A DNA stretch of 64,000 nucleotides from Cubamyces lactineus. Taxonomy: Eukaryota > Basidiomycota > Agaricomycetes > Polyporales > Polyporaceae. Shown here in pieces: positions 9,350 through 19,383 of the stretch (the first letter of the stretch is position 1; every line of letters begins with the position of its first letter). The position numbers and the translations under genes are program-made. Below the pieces are notes generated by a model that did not search any database, was not told where the DNA came from, and saw only the letters and a program-made list of their open reading frames with translations. Location: contig JACDTU010000003.1 of NCBI GenBank assembly GCA_022376465.1, positions 1,364,001 to 1,428,000 of the forward strand, given 5' to 3'.

Positions 9350-12300
9350 AGCTCAAAGTCGGGAAGGATATCGGGCTCACCGGCCGATTTGATTCATCCA
9401 ACGAGAATCGTCGGCTGCAGCTCGGAATCACTGCAACAAGTCGGTGTTGTCCGTATTTACTGAATGTCTTTGTCCTAGGTGCTGGTTCTACGTCGGTAGT
9501 ATTGCGTAAGTATAGCCTCCGCTACGGAGATCAGAGCTGGTGACTAACAGCACGGTCAACTTTCTAAACTTCAGGCCTCCCGCCCGACGCCACCATCGCT
9601 TCAGTGCAGGAGCATCTGCGCAAGCGCCACCTCATTCCTGCCCTCCGCCGCGTCCATCAGTATTACGTCTTCCCACCGTTTAGTAGCGCACCATTGGAAT
9701 GCGAGGTGCGACTACGAGACATCGGCGTTTCTAACGGCAGCACGATCCACCTGCGAACCAGCGTCCTAGGTGGTTCGCACGACTCCAATGGTCAATTTTG
9801 TGCGTTGTGTCCGACAGCTTCGAACGAAGACCCGCTGACATCTAGGTGTGCTCACAGATAATACTCAAATGGGCTTTACAGAGGGTGGTGGAAAGTTCCC
9901 GTCCGAGCACCCCGAGCGTATGTACACTTCAACTTATTGGATAGCGTTCACAGCTTACTCAGGATTTCTACGCGTCAAACTCGCAGTTTGGGAGCCTTTG
10001 ACCGGCGTAAAACGGGGACGATGGAGATGTCGCGTTTGCGACGACGACGACGACGACGATCATGACGGCCTCCCTTTCAAACGTATCAGGCGACATGAAC
10101 AGTCACAGCGGCATCAGGACAGGCTGCGTGTAAGGCTGGCAGCAGATCGGTCCGGGCCTGGGTGGAATACCAGTGGTTCATCTTCAACTCCACAGCCATC
10201 CCCTTCCTCAACGAAGGACGTTGTTCGGTCCGCACTCTTGGATATACTGGACGACAAATCCGACTTCGGCGAGCCTCCCGATGGCCAATCCATGGATATG
10301 AACGCTGGCCTGGTTGATTGGTCCACCATCGTTGCAACAAACACGCTACCGGGCTCGTCGAGTGAGGCAGCTGTCGCCCAGATGTGTTCACGCTTGAAGA
10401 CGTACCTCTTGGGCGATGGAGCGATTTCAGATACGTCATCAGATGCGGAGGCCGAGGAAGGAGGAGACTTGCTGTCTGATGTCCCGTCTGAATCAGCAGG
10501 TAACGGAGTCTTGAGCTCGTACATGACATACGCTGACTTGTTGCCTGTACAGCACCTCAAGATGATGATAGGTCATCTCTATGGAAGAAGCGCTATGTCA
10601 CCGACGAGGAAACAGAATGGTTCCCGTGGCCTGATAAGGAGGTGCGGGTTCTATCTTTTGTAGACGTTAAGCAGGTACTCATCGAGGCGTTCATTGCAGA
10701 CTTGTGTTCTAGATATTCTACGACATGTACCCCGCTGCGCATTTTCAAACAAGCAAAACACTGTCATCCACTGGGCACTTCTCGCTCTAGGCGTGAAGGA
10801 TGTGCCATCCGAACACACAGTTGATCGGGTGACCGGATCGCTGCAACAAATCTGTGGCATCTCGAGCTTGCGCTATCAAGGGGCCATGGGCCATGTCTAT
10901 TATGTCAACGACTTTGCACAAATCGTTGCACAGGTGAGTTCCTGCCTGTCTCAGCGCCACGTTGTACTAAGAGGTCTTCGTAGGAAATGGCGAATCCTCG
11001 AGTCCGCCCACATCTTAGATTCCTACCTGAGGATTCAGGGCCGGTGTTGGCGGAGGCATGGCAGGCGGCCCGCTGGCGGGAGGAACTCGATCCGGACCTC
11101 GCGACACCCATGTTGCGCCAAGGAGAGCAGGACTTCTATGTCTACGAGCCCGCGCGTCTACAGAATGGGTCAGTGTGCATGCCGGTACGTTGGTACCAAC
11201 GAGAAGGGCAGACCTTTGCACGAGTATGGGCAATGGAGCCGACGGCAGATCGCAGCGGTTGGATCGTGCGCAAGGACGTCGAGTTCGATGTCTGCGATAA
11301 GGACTTTCTCGTCGCGTTTCCAGACTTCGTCAGATCAGTGAGCCATTACGTGGATACCCCGGACCCTCGTCGCATTGAAGGTGAGGTTTGCGCATATCTC
11401 CGTAGCGGCGTCAAGTTGTTAACGTCCATATCTGACAGGAGTTCGGGAGGCAGATGGCTGCACATCCTCGCAGTGGAGTCATTCCGACCCTCAGCGCGGG
11501 AATCGGTGGAGAGAGATTGCCTCGGGTCACCGCGTGGTGGCGTTTCCAATCTGGTTGTACTGCGACGACACGTCCGGAAACTTGTCAAAGAAGTGGAACA
11601 AGCACAACTCGTTTCTCTTTACCCCCGCAGGCCTTCCTCGCCGTGTTGTCCACCAGGAGTACAACATCCACTTTCTCTCTACCTCAAACATAGCGCCGCC
11701 ACTGGAGATGCTCGATGGTATCGTCGAGCAGCTGCGGTATGTCCTCAGTGTTCCTGCTTGTCTCATCACTCTCTTATTGTGATTTGCAGTACATGCCAGA
11801 GGTCTGGGATCTGGGCATGGGACTGCGTCCTTCAGGAGCTGGTCCTGGTAGTTCCTTCGGTCCTCGCGATGCTCGGCGACAACCCAATGCAGAGCGAGAT
11901 CTCCTGTCATGTTGGTCTAGCAGGAAAATTCTTCTGCCGCGTGTGCAAGGCATCACGATCTCACGAGGACGCATCCTCTTCCACCCGGCCTGATGTTGGC
12001 GGGGAAAGCAATGTATCGCCTTCCCATGTAGGCGTCGAGGACGAGGTCTCCGGATCATCGGATGTCTCCTCGGAGGGGTCTCATGGCAATGCGAGCGATA
12101 GCGTGGGCAGTGCTGGACCTCGAGACAAGGGTAAAAGGCGACGTCGTCCAGCTGAAACTATGGCCCAGATGATAGACCGTGTGCGACGGTTCATGTCGGT
12201 AAGCTATCGTAGAACATTGTAACTCACAGCGAGCTGAAAATCTTCCACAGATCGGGACGCTCCGCACGGCGGCAGACACCCTGGCCACGCTCAAATCACA

Positions 12301-14563
12301 ATTCACAACAGCGCAACGTATCGGTGGACAGACAGATGTCAAGACGATGAGAACCTCCACCGGGGTCAAGGATACGTATCAAGGGTACTTCATTGACAAG
12401 CTCTTCACTTTAACAGGGAGACGTCGAAGGACGCGAGCCGAAAAGGAAGCCGATGTAGCCGACTTCTTGAAGACGGTTCCCCACGTCGACGATTCCGCAA
12501 CTAGTCCAGTATGGCGCATTCAAGGTTCGTCTGAAGTGGGATGCAGTGTTGTCCCATACTCAACAGCTTGACCCCTTGAGAATACAGATTTCAATCCTCA
12601 TTCCGACACGCCTGTGGAGATTCTACACGTGGTGTTGCTCGGATTCGTCAAATACCTCTGGCGGGATACCGTTAGTCGGGTGAAGTCTGACAGCGAGAAG
12701 GCCGCACTCATAGCGAGGCTGTCGTCCTTTGATGTCTCCGCTCTCGGCATACCCCCACTCGCTGGTGCCACCCTTGTCACGTATGCTGGCTCACTAGTTG
12801 GACGGGATTTTCGCGCGATTGCACAGGCCGCTCCATTTGTTCTTCATGACTTGTCAGGTATCCCAGACGAGTTACACAAGGTCTGGACTGCCTTATCGTC
12901 CCTGATACCTCTCGTCTGGCAGCCTGAAATCAAGGATCTCGAGACATATATCGTACGTTCATGAATTCATGGCTCCGAGCAGCGTACGGGACTTTGACAT
13001 TGGAAGTTTGACACGTCCAGGCCCGCTTGACATCGGCGATTGATCAGTTTCTAGATGCGACATGTGCGCTGACCCCTCGGTGGTTCAACAAACCAAAATT
13101 CCACATAGTTCTACATCTCCCCGCTCATATTCGGCGGTTTGGGCCAGCAATGCTATTTGCTACCGAGGGCTTTGAATCATTCAACGCTGTCATTCGCTCC
13201 CACAGCGTCCACAGTAACCACCGCGCACCATCTCGTGATATCGCGATAGGCATGGCGCATCACAATCGTATCCGCCACTTTCTGAGCGGCGGTCTCTTTC
13301 GTATGCCCCGCATTGTATCCGGTAAGCTTGATGAGGTCAGCTCTGACGTACCGGAGGCTCCTGGCGACACAGCAACGACTACTCGGGGTTGGATAGGCAC
13401 CATGGCACGTACTAATCTGGACGAGGTTTCCTGGAGGAGGGTCGCGTCGGGCCCAATCTCGCTTTTGGACGTCCACAGTTTCGATACCAAGGTCTTAGGA
13501 ATAGGCCAGTTCAATGATTGTGCCAATGACAACGATACAGGTCAGTAGTGTCTATTACCATGTCCTGCAGTGATACTAACTACGATACAGGATCATGCCG
13601 GAAACTCAGCACTTTGATGGAATGGGAAAAGTCCCTTGCATTCACGAAGGGCTTCGCCTTTCCAAGGGCCTCCTTCTCTGAGTCAGCGCGTCCAGGTCCC
13701 CGTTCCAATCGGTGTCGAATCGCCGGTAGTCTCTTCGTACGTGCAAATGACAGTTGGTGTTTGCCAGAAGGCAAGTCCTGGCTGTTATGGCGATGCGTGA
13801 TGGACGATGGCAGCGCGCGACCGATGTTTGGACGTCTCTGGGAAATCCTACAGATCCCGGGTGCGCGGGGCGAGGCTCAAGGGCAGGCGGACCTTGTTCT
13901 GGTTCAGATCAGTACGCTCGGTCCGCCCCACCCATACTACGCCATGCCTCCTCTTGAACCATCGTGCTCTTTTGCACTGGTTTCTATCAGGGTATGTGTC
14001 CATGCCTCTTCAACGCTCTCACTCATGCGAATCCATTTCAGGATATCATCTGTGCAGTCAACGCTCAACACGACTGTCATGGCCAAAGATGCACAATAAC
14101 CAAAACCCGTGTTGTTGTGCAGGAGCGCGAACGGACTTCAAAGCGTGATCTTGAGGTCTTCCACCATGGCCCCAACAAGTACATCCTCAATGTCGCGCAG
14201 ATGCGCTCCTCGGCCCTGCTGATGTCTCACTACCCCGCGATCCCCGCGCTCAACACCTCTAATCGCGAGGATATAATCTACCGGGCCGCGATGCGAGAAG
14301 TTGAACTGCGACAGAGCCGACGTTCGCGCGCCCAGGAGCCCAGCCGCACGCCATCGGTTTCAACACATGCCCAGGTCCCCGCAAACTTGGGGCACGCAAC
14401 TGCACCCCCTGTCGCTTCTGGCTCGAGACAACAGGCGAATTCTGCTTCCCCCTTCCCTCCTGCCGCTCGCGAGTCGCTCGCAAGAATGGCGTTGCTATCA
14501 TCCTACCGCCACGGCGCCCTGCCCCTTCCAACCTCGCCGCTACCCCGCGGAGCAGTCCCTTAG
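9350..14563 (+). CDS. Plavaka-type transposase with N-terminal ubiquitin-like module and zinc finger
   Basis: Transposase of the CMC/Plavaka group. Exons splice in phase over about ten introns from roughly 9350 to the stop at 14563, with no internal stop. The order is: a ubiquitin-like module (9479-9790); a C2H2-like finger (WRCRVC ... RRHEQSQRH, about 10020-10120); an acidic linker; the family signature EWFPWPDKE-TCVLDILRHVPR at the 10640/10694 junction; EMANPRVRPHLRFLPED; AFPDFV; YNIHFLSTSN; LGDNPMQSEISCHVGL (candidate first catalytic Asp) followed by FFCRVC; VEILHVVLLGFVKYLW; and FATEGFESFNAVIRSHS (candidate catalytic Glu). The C-terminus has DIICAVNAQHDC and VVQERERT, as in relatives, then a Ser/Pro tail. 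The start is unresolved: no clear ATG precedes the ubiquitin-like exons, and the gene may begin at 8575. Confidence 0.85.
9479..9790 (+). other. Ubiquitin-like module ending in LGG inside the transposase gene
   Basis: Exons 9479-9505 and 9575-9790 encode a beta-grasp pattern: STSVVLRLPPDATIASVQEH (strand, turn, helix), then HQYYVF, an LRDIGVSNGSTIHLR segment, and finally SVLGG. The last part parallels the ubiquitin C-terminal segment (strand, STxHL, diglycine). After the diglycine the frame continues SHDSNG and splices over 9791-9845 (53-56 nt intron) into the finger and transposase exons. The first strand is not clearly visible because the upstream exon choice is open. The ubiquitin-like call is from pattern and spacing, not a profile search. 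Confidence 0.6.
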
Positions 14564-14996
14564 CTTTGGTTAGATTTGTATACATGTTTGCCGGACTGCA
14601 GTAGATTTTCATATGCCCGCCTTGTTTGTATTTTGCATGATTGTCATTCAGGTTAAGCCCGACGCCTGTCCGTGCCGGGCAGCGTAATGTCCATTTTTGG
14701 TAACCGTTCCTGCAACCAGCGCGTCTGCTGACGCGGCACCACGCAGCCGCCCCTCCTTCAACTTCAACCACCATCAGCGTGTCTTGCCCAAGCTTGCCTC
14801 GTTCCCGCCCGACAATCGTCAATCTGGTTGTGCAGCGCTATCTTTTGAACTCCATGCTCCACATCTGTGCTAACTACATGAAGGCTAGGTTGAGCGAAAA
14901 CTGACTCCCTCGAAACCAGGGCCTCATGCACGAAAATCGACCAATGGCAGCCAACGCGAGCACAGACCAAGTCAACGCATGTTCGCCGACGCAGCC

Positions 14997-15003
14997 TATA
15001 TAA
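14997..15003 (+). promoter_or_regulatory. TATA box of the 15052 gene
   Basis: TATATAA sits about 50 bases before the ATG at 15052, a normal place for a core promoter with a short leader. The rest of 14564-15051 is non-coding to my eye. It holds the transposase 3' flank and this promoter. Confidence 0.55.
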
Positions 15004-15051
15004 GCAAGCAGCGAACGTAGGTGTCTCTTCGCCCCTCATGCCTCTCTAGCC

Positions 15052-17252
15052 ATGCCTCATCCTGCTACAGGAACTCCCGAGCCTTTCTTGGATACCGACA
15101 CCCAGCCTTCGGGCAGACGGTTCTCATCCTCGACATGCCCGCCGAGTCAAGGTGTTGATTCGAACGACCGTCTTTTGGCCGCAGCTACGAACGAAACCGC
15201 GGCCAATCGGCTTTCCCTCTTCGTCGACAAGGTGGCGAACATCATGAAGCTCAATGCCGCATTCCGGGCAGAGCTTCATGCGTTCAGGACGGTACGTCTT
15301 TCCTGCTCATCTGTACATAACCCTTTGGGCGGAACTAACATATATTCAGCTCGTTTGTGACCTTCCAGAATCCTTCTGGCGGGTGTGCGTCTACCAACAA
15401 GCCTCGGTCTATAGAGTTATGCAGCTCTCGGAGGATTTCTCGGCGGACCTCACAAGTCTCAAGGGCGAAGTCAAGGAGCTTGGTAATTATGTCTCGAAGC
15501 GCTTCATTGTCTCGCAAGAACAGAACGTACGTCCATGACCTTTGAACCACTCCGACGCTGATGTATGATACTAGGACGATATTCTTGCGTTGTGCAAAGT
15601 CATGGTTTTCGAAGCCGGACGGCACGACTACAACTTCGCTGACGATGCTGTGGTACGTTCACATGTCTGTTGTAGACTTGCCCCCTGATACCTTCCACCT
15701 CAAGAAACTCTTCAAAGACCCTGATCAGTACCCCCGCTTCAAAGACGTCTTCAAGTCGAACACGAACACGAAGACCGTGAAGCAGCTCATACGGCGGCAA
15801 GCTTCTTATGTCCGTAACGCGTACCGGCAGTTTGTGAGTACGATTCACTTATTGTTTCTCACATTTTCCCAATGTACTCCCTACTCCCAGCTTCGTGACT
15901 CTTTGTTCGACGCCAAGAAGAAATGTGGCTTGAGCGAATGTGCCCGCCAGGCGGCACGGAAGTTCAAAAACGGGGTGGATACAAATGCCGAGGAGGTCCT
16001 CCACGTTGCGATTTTGGTGAGTATGCAGCAGACTCTATACAAATAGCATGCGATCATTAATGCCCTGCTTTCGTGTCTGTAGCGCCGCTTTGTACGCGAG
16101 AACCGCCAGCTTGTCCTCGAAACGGAGGAGGAGGACATTGAGGCCGAGGACCCATGGAAATCCACGAGCGGCAGCTTGCAGGAGCCTAGCACCGGTCGAC
16201 GCAAACGTAAGCGTGCTCGCACCACGATGCACTTCTGGGGAGCTGCCAACGACTGGTTGCGAGGGCTCGTCAAGGCACTTGGCAGTGATTTGCGGAATGC
16301 GGGCTGGCAAGCGTACGTCATGATTCTCTTGTGAGGGATTGGCTGGGCACTAACAATTCCTACGTTCCTCAGCTTCTACGACGAGACCCTTAGGCAAGAA
16401 AGGGCTCTCTTCCCTGACGATGTCCTGAGCGACGTCCCTCTGCGCACAGTACTCACTGCGCCGTCTGCTTCTGAAGCGACGCGGTCCGGCGCCCAGGCGG
16501 CGTCCAGTGATTTCCGCACTACTGTCAATTGGACGACATCTCACGATCAGCTAGCATCTGTCTCTCTCAGCAACGGTTCCATGCCGTCTACTGGATACTC
16601 AGCGTCATCGACTACTCCGTCTCTACCACCCATGGCCACGTTTGCTCCACATTCACCTGCGCTGCCTTTTTCCCCATCACCGGCACCGCGCAACGGCAGC
16701 ATTGGCCCTGGCTCGCGCGGCCAGAGTCCATCGCCCTTAGAATACTCATCTCAACCAGCTGCTGCCAGATCTCCCGGCACCGAGCGTGCAACAGCAAATC
16801 GGCCTCGACCTCGACCTCGCCCGGTGAGGATGAGTTACACGGACGATCTCAGCTGTAAGTCCGTCGCATTGCCGAAGACTCAGCGTTGACTCATCTTCAC
16901 GCTAGCCTCAGACTCGTCGTCCTCCGCTGTAGCCCGACCTCCCGTCTCGGATTTCCGTCCTCAACTTCCCGGTATATCAGAGCTTGCTCGCGATACCGCT
17001 CCGTCCGGCATACTATTTGCTCCTTCAACTTCCCGCGGCGCTGTGCAGTCCCATTTCCTGCAGACCTCTGGCCCACGCAATGATGGTTTGCACGACACCG
17101 CTCTGCGTGCAACAGGATCGCCCAATGCCTTGGCACACGCACCGGGATTTGTCTCTGGTCGCAGAACAGTCAACAGCCACGGCTACAATGATCGTCCTTC
17201 GAGTTATGCACTCCATCCTTCGCAAACCGCCTCGGAACCCCCGTTTCTCTAA
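15052..17252 (+). CDS. Orphan basidiomycete protein, about 560 residues
   Basis: Function unknown. The ATG at 15052 (MPHPATGTPEPF) lies 50 bases after a TATA box. Seven or more introns splice cleanly, with GTACG and GTGAGT donors near 15292, 15529, 15651, 15834, 16017, 16312 and 16855. The first 400 residues are helical and probably globular: FVDKVANIMKLNAAFRAELH, LSEDFSADLTSLKGEVKELG (coiled-coil-like), DDILALCKVMVFEAGRHDY, KTVKQLIRRQASYVRNAYRQ, KKCGLSECARQAARKFKNG, RRKRKRARTTMHFWGAANDW (basic, possible nuclear signal). The last 200 residues are Ser/Pro-rich and look disordered, ending at TAA 17250-17252. No membrane span or enzyme motif is seen. It follows the transposase on the same strand, so it could be transposon cargo or an independent lineage-specific gene. 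Confidence 0.7.
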
Positions 17253-17749
17253 GCTTTGCTACTCATCACAGTTCCCAGCATGGTGCTGCCCTCTCGGGTG
17301 CACTTTGATCCTCTCCGGCTACTTCTCTGGCATTCATGCCTTCCCATGAGTACGTCCTCACGGTTGTCTACAGCCTCGTGCAGAGCTAACTTCTATGCAG
17401 ATCCAAGTTAATTGACAGCTACAGCGTCTTTAGTAATACGTAGAGTAGATACACATGCTTGCGCAATATATGGTGATTTTGATACGTACGGTGTGTTGTC
17501 ATAGGGCTCGGAATCAATCGGGATAGCTCGGAGAGAACCGTTTAGTGGGTAGAAGACGCCAAGCATCTGGGGATCAATCTTAAAATCAACACAGGGTGCA
17601 CTCTTAAGACACTCTTAAGAATGGGTCACCTTGTGTTGCGCACACGGGTCTCCAAATGCAATTTTCTTAAGGTCTCCACTATGATTACACATATCACACG
17701 AAACTGGTGTTTACCTGCAGAGCTCTGTCTGGCCGTGTAATGCAAGGCC
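17253..17749. other. Intergenic region of the island
   Basis: About 500 bases without a supported gene. It contains two close copies of ACTCTTAAGA (17600-17620) and the word CCTTGTG at 17629-17635, discussed in the findings as a possible element end. Confidence 0.35.
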
Positions 17750-18364
17750 ATGAGTGTGCCCATGTTTTTTTCCTCGACAGGCGCAGACGAAACAAGATGC
17801 GGATCCTACTCCGGGGATCAAAGCACCGGTTGGTCTCCACTTGGTTCCTACGACGATCGTGATGATTATTTGCCTCCATCGGTATCGGGTCCATCAGGGA
17901 CGTACGCTCTAGGCTTGAAGGCCTTGTGTTGCCACTTCTTGGGACAGTCGGCATACCATCGCGACATGCACGGTACCGTTGTTCCTGAAGACCTGCCGAA
18001 CGCCCATCTTGCCACTTGGCTGTACATGTGTGGTCGTTTGAACATAGTTCAGGCAGATCCTCGACGGTGAGTCGCACTTCCATTTTCGCCAGAATCAGTA
18101 TTCCGCAGCTGAGCCGGTTATATAGGGTCACGGAAGATTTGCTTGACGTACACCGAGCATGGCAAGGCGTCTGTTCCGAAGGCAATCCAACTGACCAGGC
18201 TGCGCTAGCTCTAGGTAAGTTTGACCTCTCGCACACTGTATCGGTTCGCGACGCTCATCTGACCTCTCCGAGATCCTCTATCTCCGCCTCGTCTGCAAGG
18301 GCGTGCCCCGATCTTTGCTTCGACCTGCGGCCGCCCTCGAGGTTGTACACGCTTCGCGAGCTAG
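17750..18364 (+). CDS. Small orphan protein (three exons)
   Basis: Unrecognised protein of about 165 residues. The ATG at 17750 starts MSVPMFFSSTGADE. Exon 1 runs through YALGLKALCCHFLGQSAYHR and LATWLYMCGRLNIVQADPR. It meets a strong GTGAGT donor at 18067, whose acceptor TATATAG leads in phase to VTEDLLDVHRAWQGVCSEGN. That exon ends at a GTAAGT donor after QAALAL. The last exon is less certain: the phase-preserving choice gives a short basic tail and a stop at 18362-18364. A different frame of the same stretch (KGVPRSLLRPAAALEVVH) looks more protein-like but needs another junction. An open frame of 180 codons on the opposite strand is Arg-rich and lacks supporting splice sites. Confidence 0.45.
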
Positions 18365-19383
18365 AAGGCACTGTGGAAGCGGATAAAAGCTACTCGCGCG
18401 TGCAATGTTCACCGGACATCTACACGCCGGGTCCACCAGTTGAGCGGTTCATATGATACCGACGCGCCGACGGGCCTGAAGTGCCGCCTTGCCTCGGGCG
18501 CACTGGGGGACATGTCAGTATGCTTAGTAGCGGCGTATACCCCGGGGACGGAATCTTTCGAAGCTTGACTCACAGAGAGGATGCGCAGGCGCTGACATGA
18601 CTAAAAACAAGCCCACTGTCGCTGTATGTCGAGAAGATGGACGTCCATTCTCTTCGTGCGTTGTCTTCTTGTTCATACGGTTGGCTGCTAGGACATGATG
18701 CAGGTTTTGTCATTGTGGTTGACGCGTATACCTTGAAGGCGTTTGTGATGTCGCACAGTCGACTCCACCCAATACTGGCCGCCCAAGGGCTACACGACGC
18801 CAACACGACAAAGTCATTCCCGGTTGCATAAATTACCGCATCGAGCTGTGGTACTATTGTGGCCAGTAGAGATTGGCGAGCACTGGCAGGTCGGTCTTGT
18901 TTCCCAAAAGCCTTACACATCCTCCGGTCGTGTCGGGCACTTGTGCCCCTCAGACGAGCAAGAGCTTCGAGCCTGTCTCAGATGCGTCGCCATAACGTTG
19001 TAACGCGTCTCATGGAGCTTCTGCAGCGTCTCTATGAGACGCGTCGTTTATTCCCCGTCCCTTTGCGTCACGACCAGCACAAGGACGTTCTCATATAGAC
19101 CGAGCAGTCACCACTTCCGTGGGCGGGCGCCCATTATGACGGACGTGGTCAGTCATCCTTCACGAACGCTGTACATCTGCCCTTGATTGGCAGGGCACAA
19201 CTTCATTAGCGCCGCGCTAATGTCAAGCACAACACTAGCCTGTCAATACCTGTGTTACGTGGCCATCGAGATGCCAAGGAGCTTGGGTGATAGGCCGTGG
19301 TGTATCAGCTCCGTTATCCAACGTCTGTGGCTTTTGCTCTTGACCTTCCCCTCACACGAGTCGTAGCGAGCCTTGTTGCTCAG
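18365..19383. other. Right edge of the island, no supported gene
   Basis: About 1 kb. It holds one perfect inverted repeat (19003-19044) and a minus-strand open frame of 116 codons (18920-18570) with an ATG but no recognisable domain. I see no splice-supported gene. It should contain the promoter of the membrane-protein gene at 19384. Confidence 0.4.
19003..19044. repeat. 11-bp inverted repeat (hairpin)
   Basis: ACGCGTCTCAT at 19003-19013 is matched exactly in reverse complement by ATGAGACGCGT at 19034-19044, with a 20-base loop. It lies in a gene-free stretch about 340 bases before the next start codon. Confidence 0.7.

Larger units (their letters stand above)
8407..14996 (+). mobile_element. 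Plavaka-type (CMC superfamily) DNA transposon, ends not located
   Basis: The region is defined by the intact transposase gene it carries. Plavaka elements are cut-and-paste DNA transposons abundant in Agaricomycetes. I could not find convincing terminal inverted repeats or a target-site duplication, so both limits given here are placeholders. They lie between the stop of the small orphan gene at 8406 and the TATA box of the next gene at 14997. If the neighbouring orphan genes are cargo, the element is larger. Confidence 0.5.

Noticed and set aside
17694..18236. 180-codon minus-strand frame
   Set aside because: The plus strand has phase-preserving strong splice sites over the same bases and a more protein-like product.
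7876..18364. Search for a TET/JBP dioxygenase or HMG-box gene as known cargo of fungal KDZ transposons
   Set aside because: No HxD...H dioxygenase core or HMG pattern could be read in any frame of the island.
18570..18920. Minus-strand frame with LDAVIYATGN, recalling the ATG-containing motif of flavin monooxygenases
   Set aside because: The key Gly is replaced, no Rossmann motif or other exon is found nearby, and one short resemblance is not enough.
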